This document shows, piece after piece, positions 8,686 through 17,535 of a stretch of DNA of 64,000 bases. The stretch lies in NCBI RefSeq assembly GCF_019396345.1, contig NZ_JAHKRM010000018.1:211113-275112 (forward strand), given 5' to 3'. Each line of letters begins with the position of its first letter. Position 1 is the stretch's first letter. This DNA comes from Nonomuraea guangzhouensis (GTDB taxonomy: Bacteria > Actinomycetota > Actinomycetes > Streptosporangiales > Streptosporangiaceae). The notes beneath the pieces are model-generated. The model was not told the DNA's origin. It searched no databases and saw only the letters and a list, made by a program, of their open reading frames with translations. Position numbers and translations under genes: made by a program.

Positions 8686-9621
8686 AACGTCCGCTGAGAC
8701 CACAATGTCCGACCGCAAGGCCGCGGCCCTCGCGGCCTTCAAGGACCTCGCCCGCGACCCTGGTGTGCCGAAGCCCGACCCGATCCTCGTGGTCGACGGC
8801 GTCACGCGCCGATTCGGCGGCCTGACCGCCGTCGAGGTGGCGCACGTCGAGATCCAGCGCGGCTCCATCACCGCGCTGATCGGCCCCAACGGGGCCGGCA
8901 AGACCACGTTCTTCAACCAGCTCACCGGTTTCGACACCGCTGACGCCGGCAAGTGGACGTTCAACGGCCAGAGCATGAGCGGCGTGCCCGCCCACCGGGT
9001 GGCCCGCGCCGGCATGGTCCGTACCTTCCAGCTCACCAAGGCGCTGTCCAGGCTGACGGTGCTGGAGAACATGCGGCTCGGCGCGCAGCACCAGCGCGGC
9101 GAGAACTTCTGGCGGGCACTCGTGCCCGGCGCCTGGCGCGCCCAGGAGGAAGCGATCACCGAGCAGGCCGAGGAGCTGCTGACCAGGTTCAAGCTCGACG
9201 CCAAGCGCGCCGACTTCGCCGGCTCGCTGTCCGGCGGCCAGCGCAAGTTGCTGGAGATGGCCCGCGCGCTCATGGTCAAGCCCGAGCTGGTCATGCTCGA
9301 CGAGCCGATGGCGGGCGTCAACCCGGCGCTCACCCAGTCCCTGCTCGGCCACGTCAAGAACCTGCGCGATGAGGGCATGACCGTGCTGTTCGTCGAGCAC
9401 GACATGGACATGGTCCGCGACATCAGCGACTGGGTCATCGTCATGGCCCAGGGCGCCGTCATCTCCGAGGGACCACCGGACACGATCATGTCCGACCCCC
9501 GCGTCATCGACGCCTACCTGGGCGCCCACCACGACGCACCGCTGTCGGAGAGCGAGCTCCAGGAGCAGTTGCACGAGGCGGAGGCGGCGCTGGAGGCCGA
9601 GATCGAAGAGGAGACGCAGAA

Positions 9622-9625
<4 letters not shown>
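8675..9625 (+). CDS. livG: Branched-chain amino acid ABC transporter ATP-binding protein LivG
   Basis: ATPase subunit of the importer, 316 residues. Visible motifs are Walker A GPNGAGKTT, signature LSGGQRK, Walker B LVMLDEPMAG and the switch His in FVEHDMDMV. The ATG at 8675 was chosen because GAGGGAG lies ten bases upstream; an in-frame GTG at 8651 has no comparable site. There is an N-terminal extension of about 35 residues (Ala, Glu, Ser and Thr rich) before the ATPase fold, and a C-terminal Glu-rich tail. The gene overlaps both neighbours. Confidence 0.95.
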
Positions 9626-10419
<794 letters not shown>

Positions 10420-10430
10420 AAAGATTCCAA

Positions 10431-10470
10431 ACGGCGAAGGGGCTCCCCAGGAGCCCCTTCGCCGTTTTTT
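10431..10470 (+). terminator. Rho-independent terminator of liv operon
   Basis: A perfect 16-bp stem (10431-10446 with 10450-10465) with a three-base loop is followed by six T residues (10465-10470). It sits 11 bases after the livF stop. This is the clearest intrinsic terminator in the window. Confidence 0.95.
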
Positions 10471-10480
10471 AATGAGCGCT

Positions 10481-10879
10481 GTGAGACGTTTAGCGACAAT
10501 CGCGCTCCTGCTGCCCATTCTCGTCGGCTGCCAGCACACCGCCGCCTCGGCCGGTAGATACAGCACCGGTGGGGACCCCACGGACGACCCCTGCGCGCGC
10601 GTGGTCTCCGCGATCGGCTACGCGGGCCTCATGCTGAAGCCGAAGGGGCAGGAGGACAGCCAGAACTTCGAGGACGCGGTGCTCGGCCGCCTCGCGGAAG
10701 CACGCGGCATCACGCTCCAGTTCGGCGAGCGCCTGCCCCAGTCACTGGCTGCGGCCGTGCGCACGGTGGAGACCACCACCGCAGGCCTGTCCAGGGCCGA
10801 TGTCCCGCGCGAACGCCAGGTGAAGCTGCTGAAGGAGTACCGGGTCGCCGCGGACGAGATCACGGCGGGCTGTAAATAA
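10481..10879 (+). CDS. Small secreted lipoprotein of unknown function
   Basis: Predicted lipoprotein of about 132 residues. The N-terminus is a signal peptide with lipobox LVGC (cleavage before Cys near residue 17), followed by a Ser/Thr/Gly-rich stretch and a helical domain containing three further cysteines at most. GTG at 10481 begins a classical Arg-Arg signal peptide; ATG at 10472 would add three residues but lies directly on the U-tract of the preceding terminator. Neither has a good ribosome binding site. I do not recognise the domain. Its place between the transporter genes and a binding protein on the other strand suggests it travels with the uptake system, but no function can be assigned. 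Confidence 0.7.
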   Translation: MRRLATIALLLPILVGCQHTAASAGRYSTGGDPTDDPCARVVSAIGYAGLMLKPKGQEDSQNFEDAVLGRLAEARGITLQFGERLPQSLAAAVRTVETTTAGLSRADVPRERQVKLLKEYRVAADEITAGCK

Positions 10880-10885
10880 GCCGAA

Positions 10886-10910
10886 GGGCCCGATCCAGCG
10901 GACCGGGCCC
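10886..10910. terminator. Bidirectional terminator between convergent genes
   Basis: GGGCCCG at 10886-10892 pairs with CGGGCCC at 10904-10910, with additional pairs inside after one mismatch. It lies seven bases after the small lipoprotein stop and 36 bases before the stop of the convergent binding-protein gene, so it can serve both. There is no long T-tract. Confidence 0.65.
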
Positions 10911-10945
10911 CTCAGGTGTGTCTGTGTATCCGTGTGTCCTGCGGA

Positions 10946-12238
10946 CTAGCCGGCGATGTTGCCGGTGCGGTACTCGAGCGCCTTGGTCGGGTACTTGTTG
11001 TCGTCGCCGTACTGGTAGATGCCGATGGTGGCCACGGCCGGGTCACCGGCGTCGTTGAACTCGACCTGACCGCTCACGCCGTCGTAGTCGATGTCCTTGC
11101 CGGCCTTGAGCAGGTCGACGCACGACTTGAAGTTGTTGCACTTCTCGCCGCCCTTGCTGACCTCGGCCAGCTTGGCGCCGATGTCCACGCCCGCGTCGCT
11201 CTTGGCGGCCTCGGCGGCCAGCGCGATGAGGTTCATGGCGTCGTAGGACTCAGGCGCGTAGCTGAAGTCCTCCAGCTTGGGGTTGACCGCCGTGAGCTTG
11301 CCCTTGAAGTCATCCGGAGCGGCGGCACCGGGGGTGGTGCCCTTGACGCCCTTCAGAGTGCCCTTGGGCATCTTCACGTAGTTGGTGTTGGACAGGTTGC
11401 CGTCGACCATGTACCACTTGTGCTTGCTGGCCGGCAGACCCTGCTTGATCAGCTCCTGGATGACCTTGGCGGTCTCCTCGAAGCCGATGAGCACGATGGC
11501 CTTCGGGTTCTTCGCCTTGATCTTCGCGACGTCGGCGGAGAAGTCGGCGGCCTTCGGGTCGTAGTCCACGCGCTCGACGACCTCGGCGCCACCGTCGGTG
11601 ACGGTCTTGGCCACCTGGTCGGCCAGGCCGGTGCCGTAGGAGTCCTGCATGGCCAGGATGCCCACCGTGTCACTGCCGTCGGCGACGATCAGGTCGCCCA
11701 GCACGCGGCCCTGGAGCTTGTCCGGCGGAGCCGTACGGAAGTACAGGCCGTTGTCCTTGATCGTGGTGAACTTGTCGGAGGTGTTGGCCGGCGAGAACTG
11801 AACCACACCGGCGCTGGTGATCTTGTCGATCACCGACTCCGACACCGACGAGGACGCGGCGCCGATGATGGCGTCGGCCTTCTGCGCGAGCAGTTTGTCC
11901 ACCGACTGCGAAGCGATGTTCGTGGTGGTGTCACCGGAGTCGGTGTCATATTTGGTGACCGGCTTGCCAAGCACGCCGCCGGCTTCGTTGATTTCCTTGA
12001 TCGCGGCGTCGACACCGGCGAACTCGGGCGGGCCGAGGAAGGCGAGCGAACCGGTCTGCGGCAGCAGCGTGCCGACGGTCAAGGTGCCGTCGCCTTTCGC
12101 CGCGGGAGCCGCACTCGATGGCGCAGCCGAAGAGGAGGCTGGCTTAGCGGTGTCGCCGCCACCACCGCAGGCTGTCAGGGCCAGGCTCGTGGCAGCCACG
12201 ACAGCCAGCACCCGTCCTGCGGGAGCAATGCGGATCAT
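10946..12238 (-). CDS. Branched-chain amino acid ABC transporter substrate-binding lipoprotein (copy 1)
   Basis: Periplasmic-binding-protein type 1 (LivJ/LivK-like) lipoprotein of 430 residues that delivers substrate to the LivHMGF permease. Signal peptide with lipobox LTAC (Cys about 24), a Ser/Ala/Pro linker, then the two-lobe domain starting TVGTLLPQTGSLAFLGPPEF. Residues around AIIGAASSSVSESVIDKIT and FSPANTSDKFTTI are typical ligand-pocket loops. ATG at 12238 has AAGGAGA upstream. It shares long blocks with the genes at 13290 and 14692, so the three are tandem paralogs. It is transcribed towards the liv operon, not with it. Confidence 0.92.
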   Translation of the reverse strand: MIRIAPAGRVLAVVAATSLALTACGGGGDTAKPASSSAAPSSAAPAAKGDGTLTVGTLLPQTGSLAFLGPPEFAGVDAAIKEINEAGGVLGKPVTKYDTDSGDTTTNIASQSVDKLLAQKADAIIGAASSSVSESVIDKITSAGVVQFSPANTSDKFTTIKDNGLYFRTAPPDKLQGRVLGDLIVADGSDTVGILAMQDSYGTGLADQVAKTVTDGGAEVVERVDYDPKAADFSADVAKIKAKNPKAIVLIGFEETAKVIQELIKQGLPASKHKWYMVDGNLSNTNYVKMPKGTLKGVKGTTPGAAAPDDFKGKLTAVNPKLEDFSYAPESYDAMNLIALAAEAAKSDAGVDIGAKLAEVSKGGEKCNNFKSCVDLLKAGKDIDYDGVSGQVEFNDAGDPAVATIGIYQYGDDNKYPTKALEYRTGNIAG

Positions 12239-12425
12239 GGAGTGTCTCCTTCATCTCCAGGCCGGGTCAGGTCAGCACCGCCGACGTTCCCGAACGAATG
12301 ACGGAAAGCTACAGAACAAAAGGCCAGTTCAACAGACGCAACGGAGAACTGTCGGCACTTGGATGCGGAGTCGTAATCACTCCTCAACTTACGAGAGACG
12401 GAGGATCACGCCTAATGTTCAACGA

Positions 12426-13286
12426 GTGAAGCGCATCGCGGCCTTCCTGCTCGTGGCGGTCTGCTCAACTGGCCTTCTCACGGCCTGTGGGGCCTCTGAG
12501 GCGCCCGCCGAGCCGCCACCGGACCCTCCTGCCGGGGTGTCCGTCTCACTGGCCCAGTGGCGCTCAGACGAACCCGTGCACGCTATCGAGGTGGCCGTGC
12601 GCAACGCCAACGACACGCCGGTCTATTTCGCCGACGTCCAGCTGGTCACGCCGTCCTTCCAGACGCTCGCGCCCAAGCGGGCCGACGCGCTGCTCAAGCG
12701 CACCCCTCGCACCGACCTCCAGATCCCCTACGGCGCGGCCAACTGCTCCCCCAAGGGTCTGCCGACGCTGCAGCCGGCCACGGTCGTGGCCCACCTGCGC
12801 ACCGGGTCCGAGCCGCTGCGCAGGGTGGTCTTCAAGGTGCCGCACCCGGACCCGCTGCTGACCAGGCTGCTGCGCGACGAGTGCTCCGCGTTCCTGATCA
12901 AGGAAGCGGCCGGCATCGAGTTCGGCACCGACTGGACACAGGTCGGCGAGGTGATGCGCGGCAGCCTCGTCCTGACCCGGCACGGCACCGGCGTGGTGGC
13001 CGTTCAGGCCGTGGGCGGCACCACCCACTACATCGCCACGCCTGTCAAGAAGAGCAAGCCGCTGGCGACCCTGGAGGCCGGGGCGCAGAAGGCCGAAGTG
13101 GCGCTCGAGCTCACCCCCGGCCGCTGCGACCCGCACGCGTTCGCCGAGGGCAAGAAGGCGTTCCTGTTCCCCGTGCGGGCCACCATCGACGGCGGCGACG
13201 AGCGCGTGGTCATCGTCGTGCCGCCCAAGCCGCTGCAGGAGCGGCTGACCGCCTACGCCCTCAAGACGTGCGGTATAGGCGGCTGA
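12426..13286 (+). CDS. Lipoprotein of unknown function between binding-protein paralogs
   Basis: Predicted 286-residue lipoprotein beginning at GTG 12426: VKRIAAFLLVAVCSTGLLTAC, with lipobox LTAC. A Pro-rich linker (EPPPDPPAG) leads into a beta-rich domain, probably immunoglobulin-like in its first half (VAVRNANDTPVYFADVQLV). I do not recognise a family. The reading frame is open further upstream, but the signal peptide sets the start. GGAGG at 12400-12404 is too far (21 bases) for this GTG; it better fits a five-codon ORF at 12415-12429 whose stop overlaps the GTG. The gene ends three bases from the convergent binding-protein gene. A role with the amino acid transporter is inferred only from position. 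Confidence 0.75.
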   Translation: MKRIAAFLLVAVCSTGLLTACGASEAPAEPPPDPPAGVSVSLAQWRSDEPVHAIEVAVRNANDTPVYFADVQLVTPSFQTLAPKRADALLKRTPRTDLQIPYGAANCSPKGLPTLQPATVVAHLRTGSEPLRRVVFKVPHPDPLLTRLLRDECSAFLIKEAAGIEFGTDWTQVGEVMRGSLVLTRHGTGVVAVQAVGGTTHYIATPVKKSKPLATLEAGAQKAEVALELTPGRCDPHAFAEGKKAFLFPVRATIDGGDERVVIVVPPKPLQERLTAYALKTCGIGG

Positions 13287-13289
13287 GCC

Positions 13290-14570
13290 TCAGCCCTCGA
13301 TCTTGCCGGTGCGGTACTCGATCGCCTTCGTGGCGTTGTACTTGTTGTCGTCGCCGTACTGGTAGATGCCGATGGTGGCGACCGACGGGTCTCCGGCGGC
13401 GTTGAACTCGACCGGACCGCTCACGCCGTCGTAGTCGATGTCCTTGCCGGCCTTGAGCAGCTTGACGCAGGTCTCGAAGCTCTTGCACTTCTCCCCGCCC
13501 CCGCTCACATCGGGCAGCTTGGCCGCGATCGACCGGCCGCTGTCGTTCTTGGCCGCCTCGGCGGCCAGCGCGATCAGGATCACCGCGTCGTAGGACTCGG
13601 CGGCGTAGGTGTAGTTGGTCAGCTTGGGATCGATCGCCAGCAGCTTCTTCCGGAAGTCGTCGGGCGCCGCGGCGCCGGGAATGGTGCCCTTGACGCCCTT
13701 CAGCGTGCCCTTGGGCATCCTCAGGTAGTTGCTGTTGGACATGTTGCCGTCGACCATGTACCACTTGTACTTGTCGCTCGTGAGTCCCTGTTTGACCAGC
13801 TCGGCGATGACTTTGGCGCCTTCCTCGAAGCCGATCAGCACGATCGCCTTCGGGTTCGCCGCCTTGATCTTGGCCACGTCGGCGGAGAAGTCCGCGGCCT
13901 TCGGGTCGTAGTCCACCCGGGCCACCACCGAGGCGCCGGCCTCCTCCACGGTCTTGGTGACCTGGTCGGCCAGGCCCGAACCGTAGGAGTCCTGCATGGC
14001 CAGGATGCCGACCGTGTCGTTGCCGTCGGCGGCGATCAGATCACCGAGCACCCGGCCCTGCAGCTTGTCCGGCGGAGCAGTACGGAAGTACAGCCCGTTG
14101 TCCTTGATCGTGGTGAACGCGTCCGAGGTGTTGGCCGGCGAGAACTGGACCACCCCGGCACCCGTGATCTTGTCGATCACCGACTCCGACACCGAGGACG
14201 ACGCCGCGCCGATGATGGCGTCCACGTGCTGCGCGAGCAGCTTGTCCACCGACTGCGAGGCGATGTTCGTGGTGGTGTCGCCCGAGTCCGTGTCGATCTT
14301 CTTCACCGGCTTGCCGAGCACCCCGCCGGCGTCGTTGATCTCCTTCACGGCCAGGTCGACCCCCGCGAAGTCGGGCGGTCCGAGGAAGGCCAGCGACCCC
14401 GTCTGCGGCAGCAGCGTGCCGATGGTCAGCGTGCCGTCGCCCTTGGCCGCCGGCGCGGTCGGCACGGCCGACGTGGTCCCCTTGGCCCCCGTGCCACCGC
14501 CGCCACCGCAAGCGGCCGTCAAGGCCAGGCTGGAGGCGGCCGCCATCGCCAGCAGGCGTGTGCGCATCAT
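13290..14570 (-). CDS. Branched-chain amino acid ABC transporter substrate-binding lipoprotein (copy 2)
   Basis: Second LivJ/LivK-like paralog, 426 residues from the ATG at 14570, which has GGGGGAG six bases upstream. Signal peptide with lipobox LTAAC, Gly-rich linker, then TIGTLLPQTGSLAFLGPPDF and the same loops as its neighbours, for example FSPANTSDAFTTI and GILAMQDSYGSGLADQV. Differences from copy 1 are concentrated in the N-terminal linker and in scattered surface positions, which fits recent duplication with divergence. It ends three bases from the convergent lipoprotein stop, around a small GGCTGA-GCC-TCAGCC inverted repeat. Confidence 0.92.
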   Translation of the reverse strand: MMRTRLLAMAAASSLALTAACGGGGGTGAKGTTSAVPTAPAAKGDGTLTIGTLLPQTGSLAFLGPPDFAGVDLAVKEINDAGGVLGKPVKKIDTDSGDTTTNIASQSVDKLLAQHVDAIIGAASSSVSESVIDKITGAGVVQFSPANTSDAFTTIKDNGLYFRTAPPDKLQGRVLGDLIAADGNDTVGILAMQDSYGSGLADQVTKTVEEAGASVVARVDYDPKAADFSADVAKIKAANPKAIVLIGFEEGAKVIAELVKQGLTSDKYKWYMVDGNMSNSNYLRMPKGTLKGVKGTIPGAAAPDDFRKKLLAIDPKLTNYTYAAESYDAVILIALAAEAAKNDSGRSIAAKLPDVSGGGEKCKSFETCVKLLKAGKDIDYDGVSGPVEFNAAGDPSVATIGIYQYGDDNKYNATKAIEYRTGKIEG

Positions 14571-14647
14571 GAGACTCCCCCTTACCGGGGAGGAGATTGT
14601 GGAGTTCTTACAATCCTTTTCTACCCATCTGTAATGCCCCAATCGCC

Positions 14648-14679
14648 GACGGCCCCCGATACTCAGATCGGGGGCCGTC
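14648..14679 (-). terminator. Terminator hairpin after binding-protein copy 3
   Basis: A perfect 13-bp GC-rich stem (14648-14660 with 14667-14679) with a six-base loop lies 12 bases beyond the stop of the gene ending at 14692 on the minus strand. No T-tract follows. It separates copy 3 from copy 2 and argues that copy 2 has its own promoter. Confidence 0.75.
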
Positions 14680-14691
14680 ACTGCGGAGGCG

Positions 14692-15981
14692 TCATCCGGA
14701 GATGTCGCCCTTGCGATATTCGAGGGCCTTGGCGGCGTTGTACTTGTTGTCGGCGCCGTACTGGTAGACGCCGATCGTCGCGACCGACGGGTCACCGGCG
14801 TCGTTGAAGTCGACCGGGCCGCTCACGCCGTCGTAGTCGATGTCCTTGCCGGCCTTGAGCAGCTCGTCGCAGGCCTTGAAGTCCTTGCACTTCTCGCCGC
14901 CCTTGCTGACGTCCACGAGCTTGGCCCCGATCGCCGTGCCCGCGTCGTCCTTGGCCGCCTCGGCGGCCAGCGCGATCAGGGTCGCCGCGTCGTACGACTC
15001 CGCGGCGTAGGTGTAGTTGGTCAGCTTCGGGTTGACGGCCAGGAGCCGCTTCTGGAACGCCTCGGGCGCCGCCGCTCCGGGGATGGTGCCCTTGACGCCC
15101 TTCAGCGTGCCCTTGGGCATCTTCAGGAAGTTGGTGTTCGACATGTTGCCGTCGACCATGTACCACTTGTACTTGTCCGCTGTCAGGCCCTGCTTGACAA
15201 GCTCCGCCACGACCTTGGCGGTCTCGTCGAAGCCGATCAGCACGATGCCCTTCGGGTTCGCCGCCTTGATCTTGGCCACGTCGGCGGAGAAGTCGGCCGC
15301 CTTCGGGTCGTAGTCCACGCGCTCGACCACCTTGGCGCCACCCGCCTCGGCGGTCTGGGTGACCTGGTCGGCCAGACCGGTGCCGTAGGAGTCCTGCATG
15401 GCCAGGATGCCGACGGTGTCGTCGCCGTCGGCCACCACCAGGTCACCCAGGACCCGCCCCTGTAGCTTGTCCGGCGGGGCCGTACGGAAATAGAGCCCGT
15501 CGTCCTTGATCGTGGTGAACTTGTCGGAGGTGTTGGCCGGCGAGAACTGCACGACGCCCGCCCGCGTGATCTTGTCGATGATCGACTCCGACACCGAGCT
15601 CGACGCGGCGCCGATGATGGCGTCGGCCTTCTGCGCGAGCAGCTTGTCCACCGACTGCGAGGCGATGTTGGTCGTCGTGTCGCCCGAGTCGGTGTGGATC
15701 TTGGCGACCTGTTTGCCCAGCACCCCTCCGGCGTCGTTGATCTCCTTGACGGCCAGGTCGACGCCGGCGTACTCGGGCGGGCCGAGATAGGCCAGGCTGC
15801 CCGTCTGCGGCAGCACCGTGCCGATGGTCAGCGTGCCGTCACCCTTGGCGGTCTGCCCTGTGGGTTGACCGGTGGCCGTCCCCGCGGAGGTCGGCGCGGC
15901 GGTGGTGCCCCCGCTGGAACAGGCCGCCAGCGCCAGGCCCACCGCGGTGGCGGCGGCCAGCGCCCGGGAAATACGGATCAT
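14692..15981 (-). CDS. Branched-chain amino acid ABC transporter substrate-binding lipoprotein (copy 3)
   Basis: Third LivJ/LivK-like paralog, 429 residues. Signal peptide with lipobox LAAC, a Thr/Ala/Gly/Gln linker, then TIGTVLPQTGSLAYLGPPEY. It shares the blocks SGDTTTNIASQSVDKLLAQ and PPDKLQGRVLGDLVVADG with copies 1 and 2. ATG at 15981 is preceded by GGAG. It lies 149 bases downstream of pdtaR on the same strand. All three copies presumably feed the single permease encoded at 6.4-10.4 kb, perhaps with different ligand preference or expression; this is inference. Confidence 0.92.
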   Translation of the reverse strand: MIRISRALAAATAVGLALAACSSGGTTAAPTSAGTATGQPTGQTAKGDGTLTIGTVLPQTGSLAYLGPPEYAGVDLAVKEINDAGGVLGKQVAKIHTDSGDTTTNIASQSVDKLLAQKADAIIGAASSSVSESIIDKITRAGVVQFSPANTSDKFTTIKDDGLYFRTAPPDKLQGRVLGDLVVADGDDTVGILAMQDSYGTGLADQVTQTAEAGGAKVVERVDYDPKAADFSADVAKIKAANPKGIVLIGFDETAKVVAELVKQGLTADKYKWYMVDGNMSNTNFLKMPKGTLKGVKGTIPGAAAPEAFQKRLLAVNPKLTNYTYAAESYDAATLIALAAEAAKDDAGTAIGAKLVDVSKGGEKCKDFKACDELLKAGKDIDYDGVSGPVDFNDAGDPSVATIGVYQYGADNKYNAAKALEYRKGDISG

Positions 15982-16130
15982 CGAAGCGTCTCCGTCCAGA
16001 TGAGCGGATCTTCTGTCCGCCCATCAGCATGCGACCGGGACGCCTCGATCGAAGGAGACCGAGGCCGGTTGGATGCCCACTCGTAATCGCGCCACAACCC
16101 ACGGGGACAAATCCGGTGATATGCCGCCCC

Positions 16131-16715
16131 TCAGCCACGCTCCGCCGCGTCGTCTATAACGATCTGGGCAACCTCGCGCATGCTCAACCGGCGATCCATC
16201 GACGCTTTCTGGATCCACCGGAACGCCTGCGGCTCGCTCCAGCCGTGCGCGGACATCAACTGCCCCTTGGCCCGCTCCACCAGCTTCCGGGTCTCCAGCC
16301 TGTCGGACAGGCTCGACACCTCGGCGGCCAGCGCCACCATCTCTTCGTGCCTGCTGACCGCCATCTCGATCGCGGGCACCAGGTCCGCCTTGGTGAACGG
16401 CTTGACCAGGTAGGCCATGGCCCCCGCGTCCCTGGCCCGCTCGACCAGGTCACGCTGGGAGAAGGCGGTCAGGATGAGGCACGGGGCGATGCGCTCGGCC
16501 ACGATCCGCTCGGCCGCCGAGATGCCGTCGAGAACGGGCATCTTGACGTCGAGAATCACCAGGTCGGGCCTCAGCTCGGTGGCCAGCTGGATCGCCCGCT
16601 CGCCATCACCGGCCTCGCCCGCGACGATGTAGCCGTCTTCCTCGAGCATCTCCTTGAGGTCGAGGCGGATCAGTGCCTCATCTTCCGCGATCACCACTCG
16701 CCGCTGCGTACTCAC
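16131..16715 (-). CDS. pdtaR: ANTAR-domain response regulator PdtaR
   Basis: Two-domain response regulator of 194 residues. Receiver domain at about residues 1-125 with acidic pocket in VVIAEDEALIRLD, phosphoacceptor Asp in LVILDVKMPVLDG and Lys in AYLVKPFTKADLV. The C-terminal ANTAR domain (about 135-190) carries ERAKGQLMSAHGWSEPQAF and WIQKASMDRRLSMREVA. ANTAR proteins bind paired-loop RNA to prevent transcription termination, and PdtaR is the partner of the sensor kinase PdtaS in mycobacteria. No kinase gene is in this window. GTG at 16715 matches the usual N-terminus (MSTQRRVVIAED); the ribosome binding site is weak. The order pdtaR - tRNA-Leu - pyk is conserved as far as I recall. Confidence 0.95.
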   Translation of the reverse strand: MSTQRRVVIAEDEALIRLDLKEMLEEDGYIVAGEAGDGERAIQLATELRPDLVILDVKMPVLDGISAAERIVAERIAPCLILTAFSQRDLVERARDAGAMAYLVKPFTKADLVPAIEMAVSRHEEMVALAAEVSSLSDRLETRKLVERAKGQLMSAHGWSEPQAFRWIQKASMDRRLSMREVAQIVIDDAAERG

Positions 16716-16808
16716 GAGCAAGAGAGTACCGATGTCCGCTAGATTAGAGCGACGCCGGTGGTGGGTGGCCATGGATTTCGGCTACCCTTTCGCCGTGCGA
16801 TAAGGACG

Positions 16809-16828
16809 GATCCGGATATTTCCGGATC
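16809..16828 (+). repeat. Inverted repeat abutting the tRNA 5' end
   Basis: GATCCGGA-TATT-TCCGGATC forms a perfect 8-bp stem with a four-base loop and is followed by TTT three bases before the first tRNA base. It may be part of the tRNA precursor leader or a terminator-like element for upstream reading; no plus-strand gene lies directly upstream. Confidence 0.55.
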
Positions 16829-16831
16829 TTT

Positions 16832-16905
16832 GCCTCGGTATCCCAATTGGCAGAGGAAGCGGATTCAAAACCCGCACAGTGTGGGTTCGAGTCCCACCCG
16901 GGGCA
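16832..16905 (+). tRNA. tRNA-Leu (anticodon CAA) with short variable arm
   Basis: 74 nucleotides. The acceptor GCCTCGG pairs with CCGGGGC (one G-U), discriminator A, no encoded CCA. The T arm GTGGG-TTCGAGT-CCCAC is perfect. The anticodon loop TTCAAAA gives CAA, which reads Leu codon TTG; the anticodon stem closes with an A-C mismatch. D loop AATTGGCAGA contains GG. The variable region is only about five bases, whereas bacterial leucine tRNAs normally carry a long extra arm (class II). The gene lies between pdtaR and pyk, where I recall a tRNA-Leu in other actinobacteria. Confidence 0.88.
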
Positions 16906-16910
16906 CCTGA

Positions 16911-16942
16911 CCACCCGCCCGGTCTTCACGACCGGGCGGTGG
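16911..16942 (+). terminator. Terminator hairpin after tRNA-Leu
   Basis: A stem of 13 base pairs with one bulged C (16911-16924 with 16930-16942) and a five-base loop TTCAC lies five bases after the tRNA. No T-tract. It probably ends or processes the tRNA transcript; it could also protect the convergent ACT gene, whose stop is at 16997. Confidence 0.75.
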
Positions 16943-16996
16943 CATGTCTGACGTGGTTCCTCCTGCCCGGCTCCGCGACACTCCTCGGCACCGTGT

Positions 16997-17398
16997 CTAG
17001 TGCTGTGTCCAGAAGGGTTCACCGGCCGCGCCGCTTTCTACCTGGTGTCCAGCTTCCTCCAGGACGATGACGGCCTGCCGCTCTCTCTGCTGGGGAACCA
17101 GAACCAGGTCGGCGTGGGAGGTCGAGGCGACGAACACGGGTATCGCCGCCTCTGCCAGCGGCTTGACGATAGCCGCCAGCATTCCGGGAACCTCCAGGCC
17201 GTGGGCTGTGGCGCCACCGTAGAAACCGATCCACCGCTCCCCTGAGTCCAGAGGCCGGGCCGCACGGACAACGGTCAGTCCTTCAGGCCCGCGGACCAGC
17301 ACGACCCAGTCGTCCCCGGGCGACGCCGCATGCGGCAGCTGCTCGACGGCGAACACCGGGGAAACGATGCGCAGGTGTTGAGCCGTAAGCGGGTTCAT
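16997..17398 (-). CDS. ACT-domain protein
   Basis: 133-residue protein with an ACT domain of the CASTOR or ACT_7 type in the second half: GMLAAIVKPLAEAAIPVFVA followed by STSHADLVLVPQQ is the usual helix-strand core that binds small ligands such as amino acids. The first half (VVRAARPLDSGERWIGFYG) resembles the preceding domain seen in stand-alone ACT proteins of this type. ATG at 17398. It is convergent with the tRNA gene. The ligand is unknown; these small proteins are generally presumed to be amino acid sensors or enzyme effectors. Confidence 0.75.
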   Translation of the reverse strand: MNPLTAQHLRIVSPVFAVEQLPHAASPGDDWVVLVRGPEGLTVVRAARPLDSGERWIGFYGGATAHGLEVPGMLAAIVKPLAEAAIPVFVASTSHADLVLVPQQRERQAVIVLEEAGHQVESGAAGEPFWTQH

Positions 17399-17535
17399 GG
17401 ATGCGTGTCTACCAGAGATCCCGCGCCCGCAGTTGTTCGATCAGCGGCACCCGGCGAACGTTTCCGGTCACGGCACCACCAGGAGACATCCATCACAGGC
17501 TGGACCGCCACACGGGCCAGATCGCGTGGCGCCCC

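Noticed and set aside
16832..16905. Attachment site of an integrated element in the tRNA gene
   Set aside because: No integrase gene and no second copy of the tRNA 3' end were found within the window.
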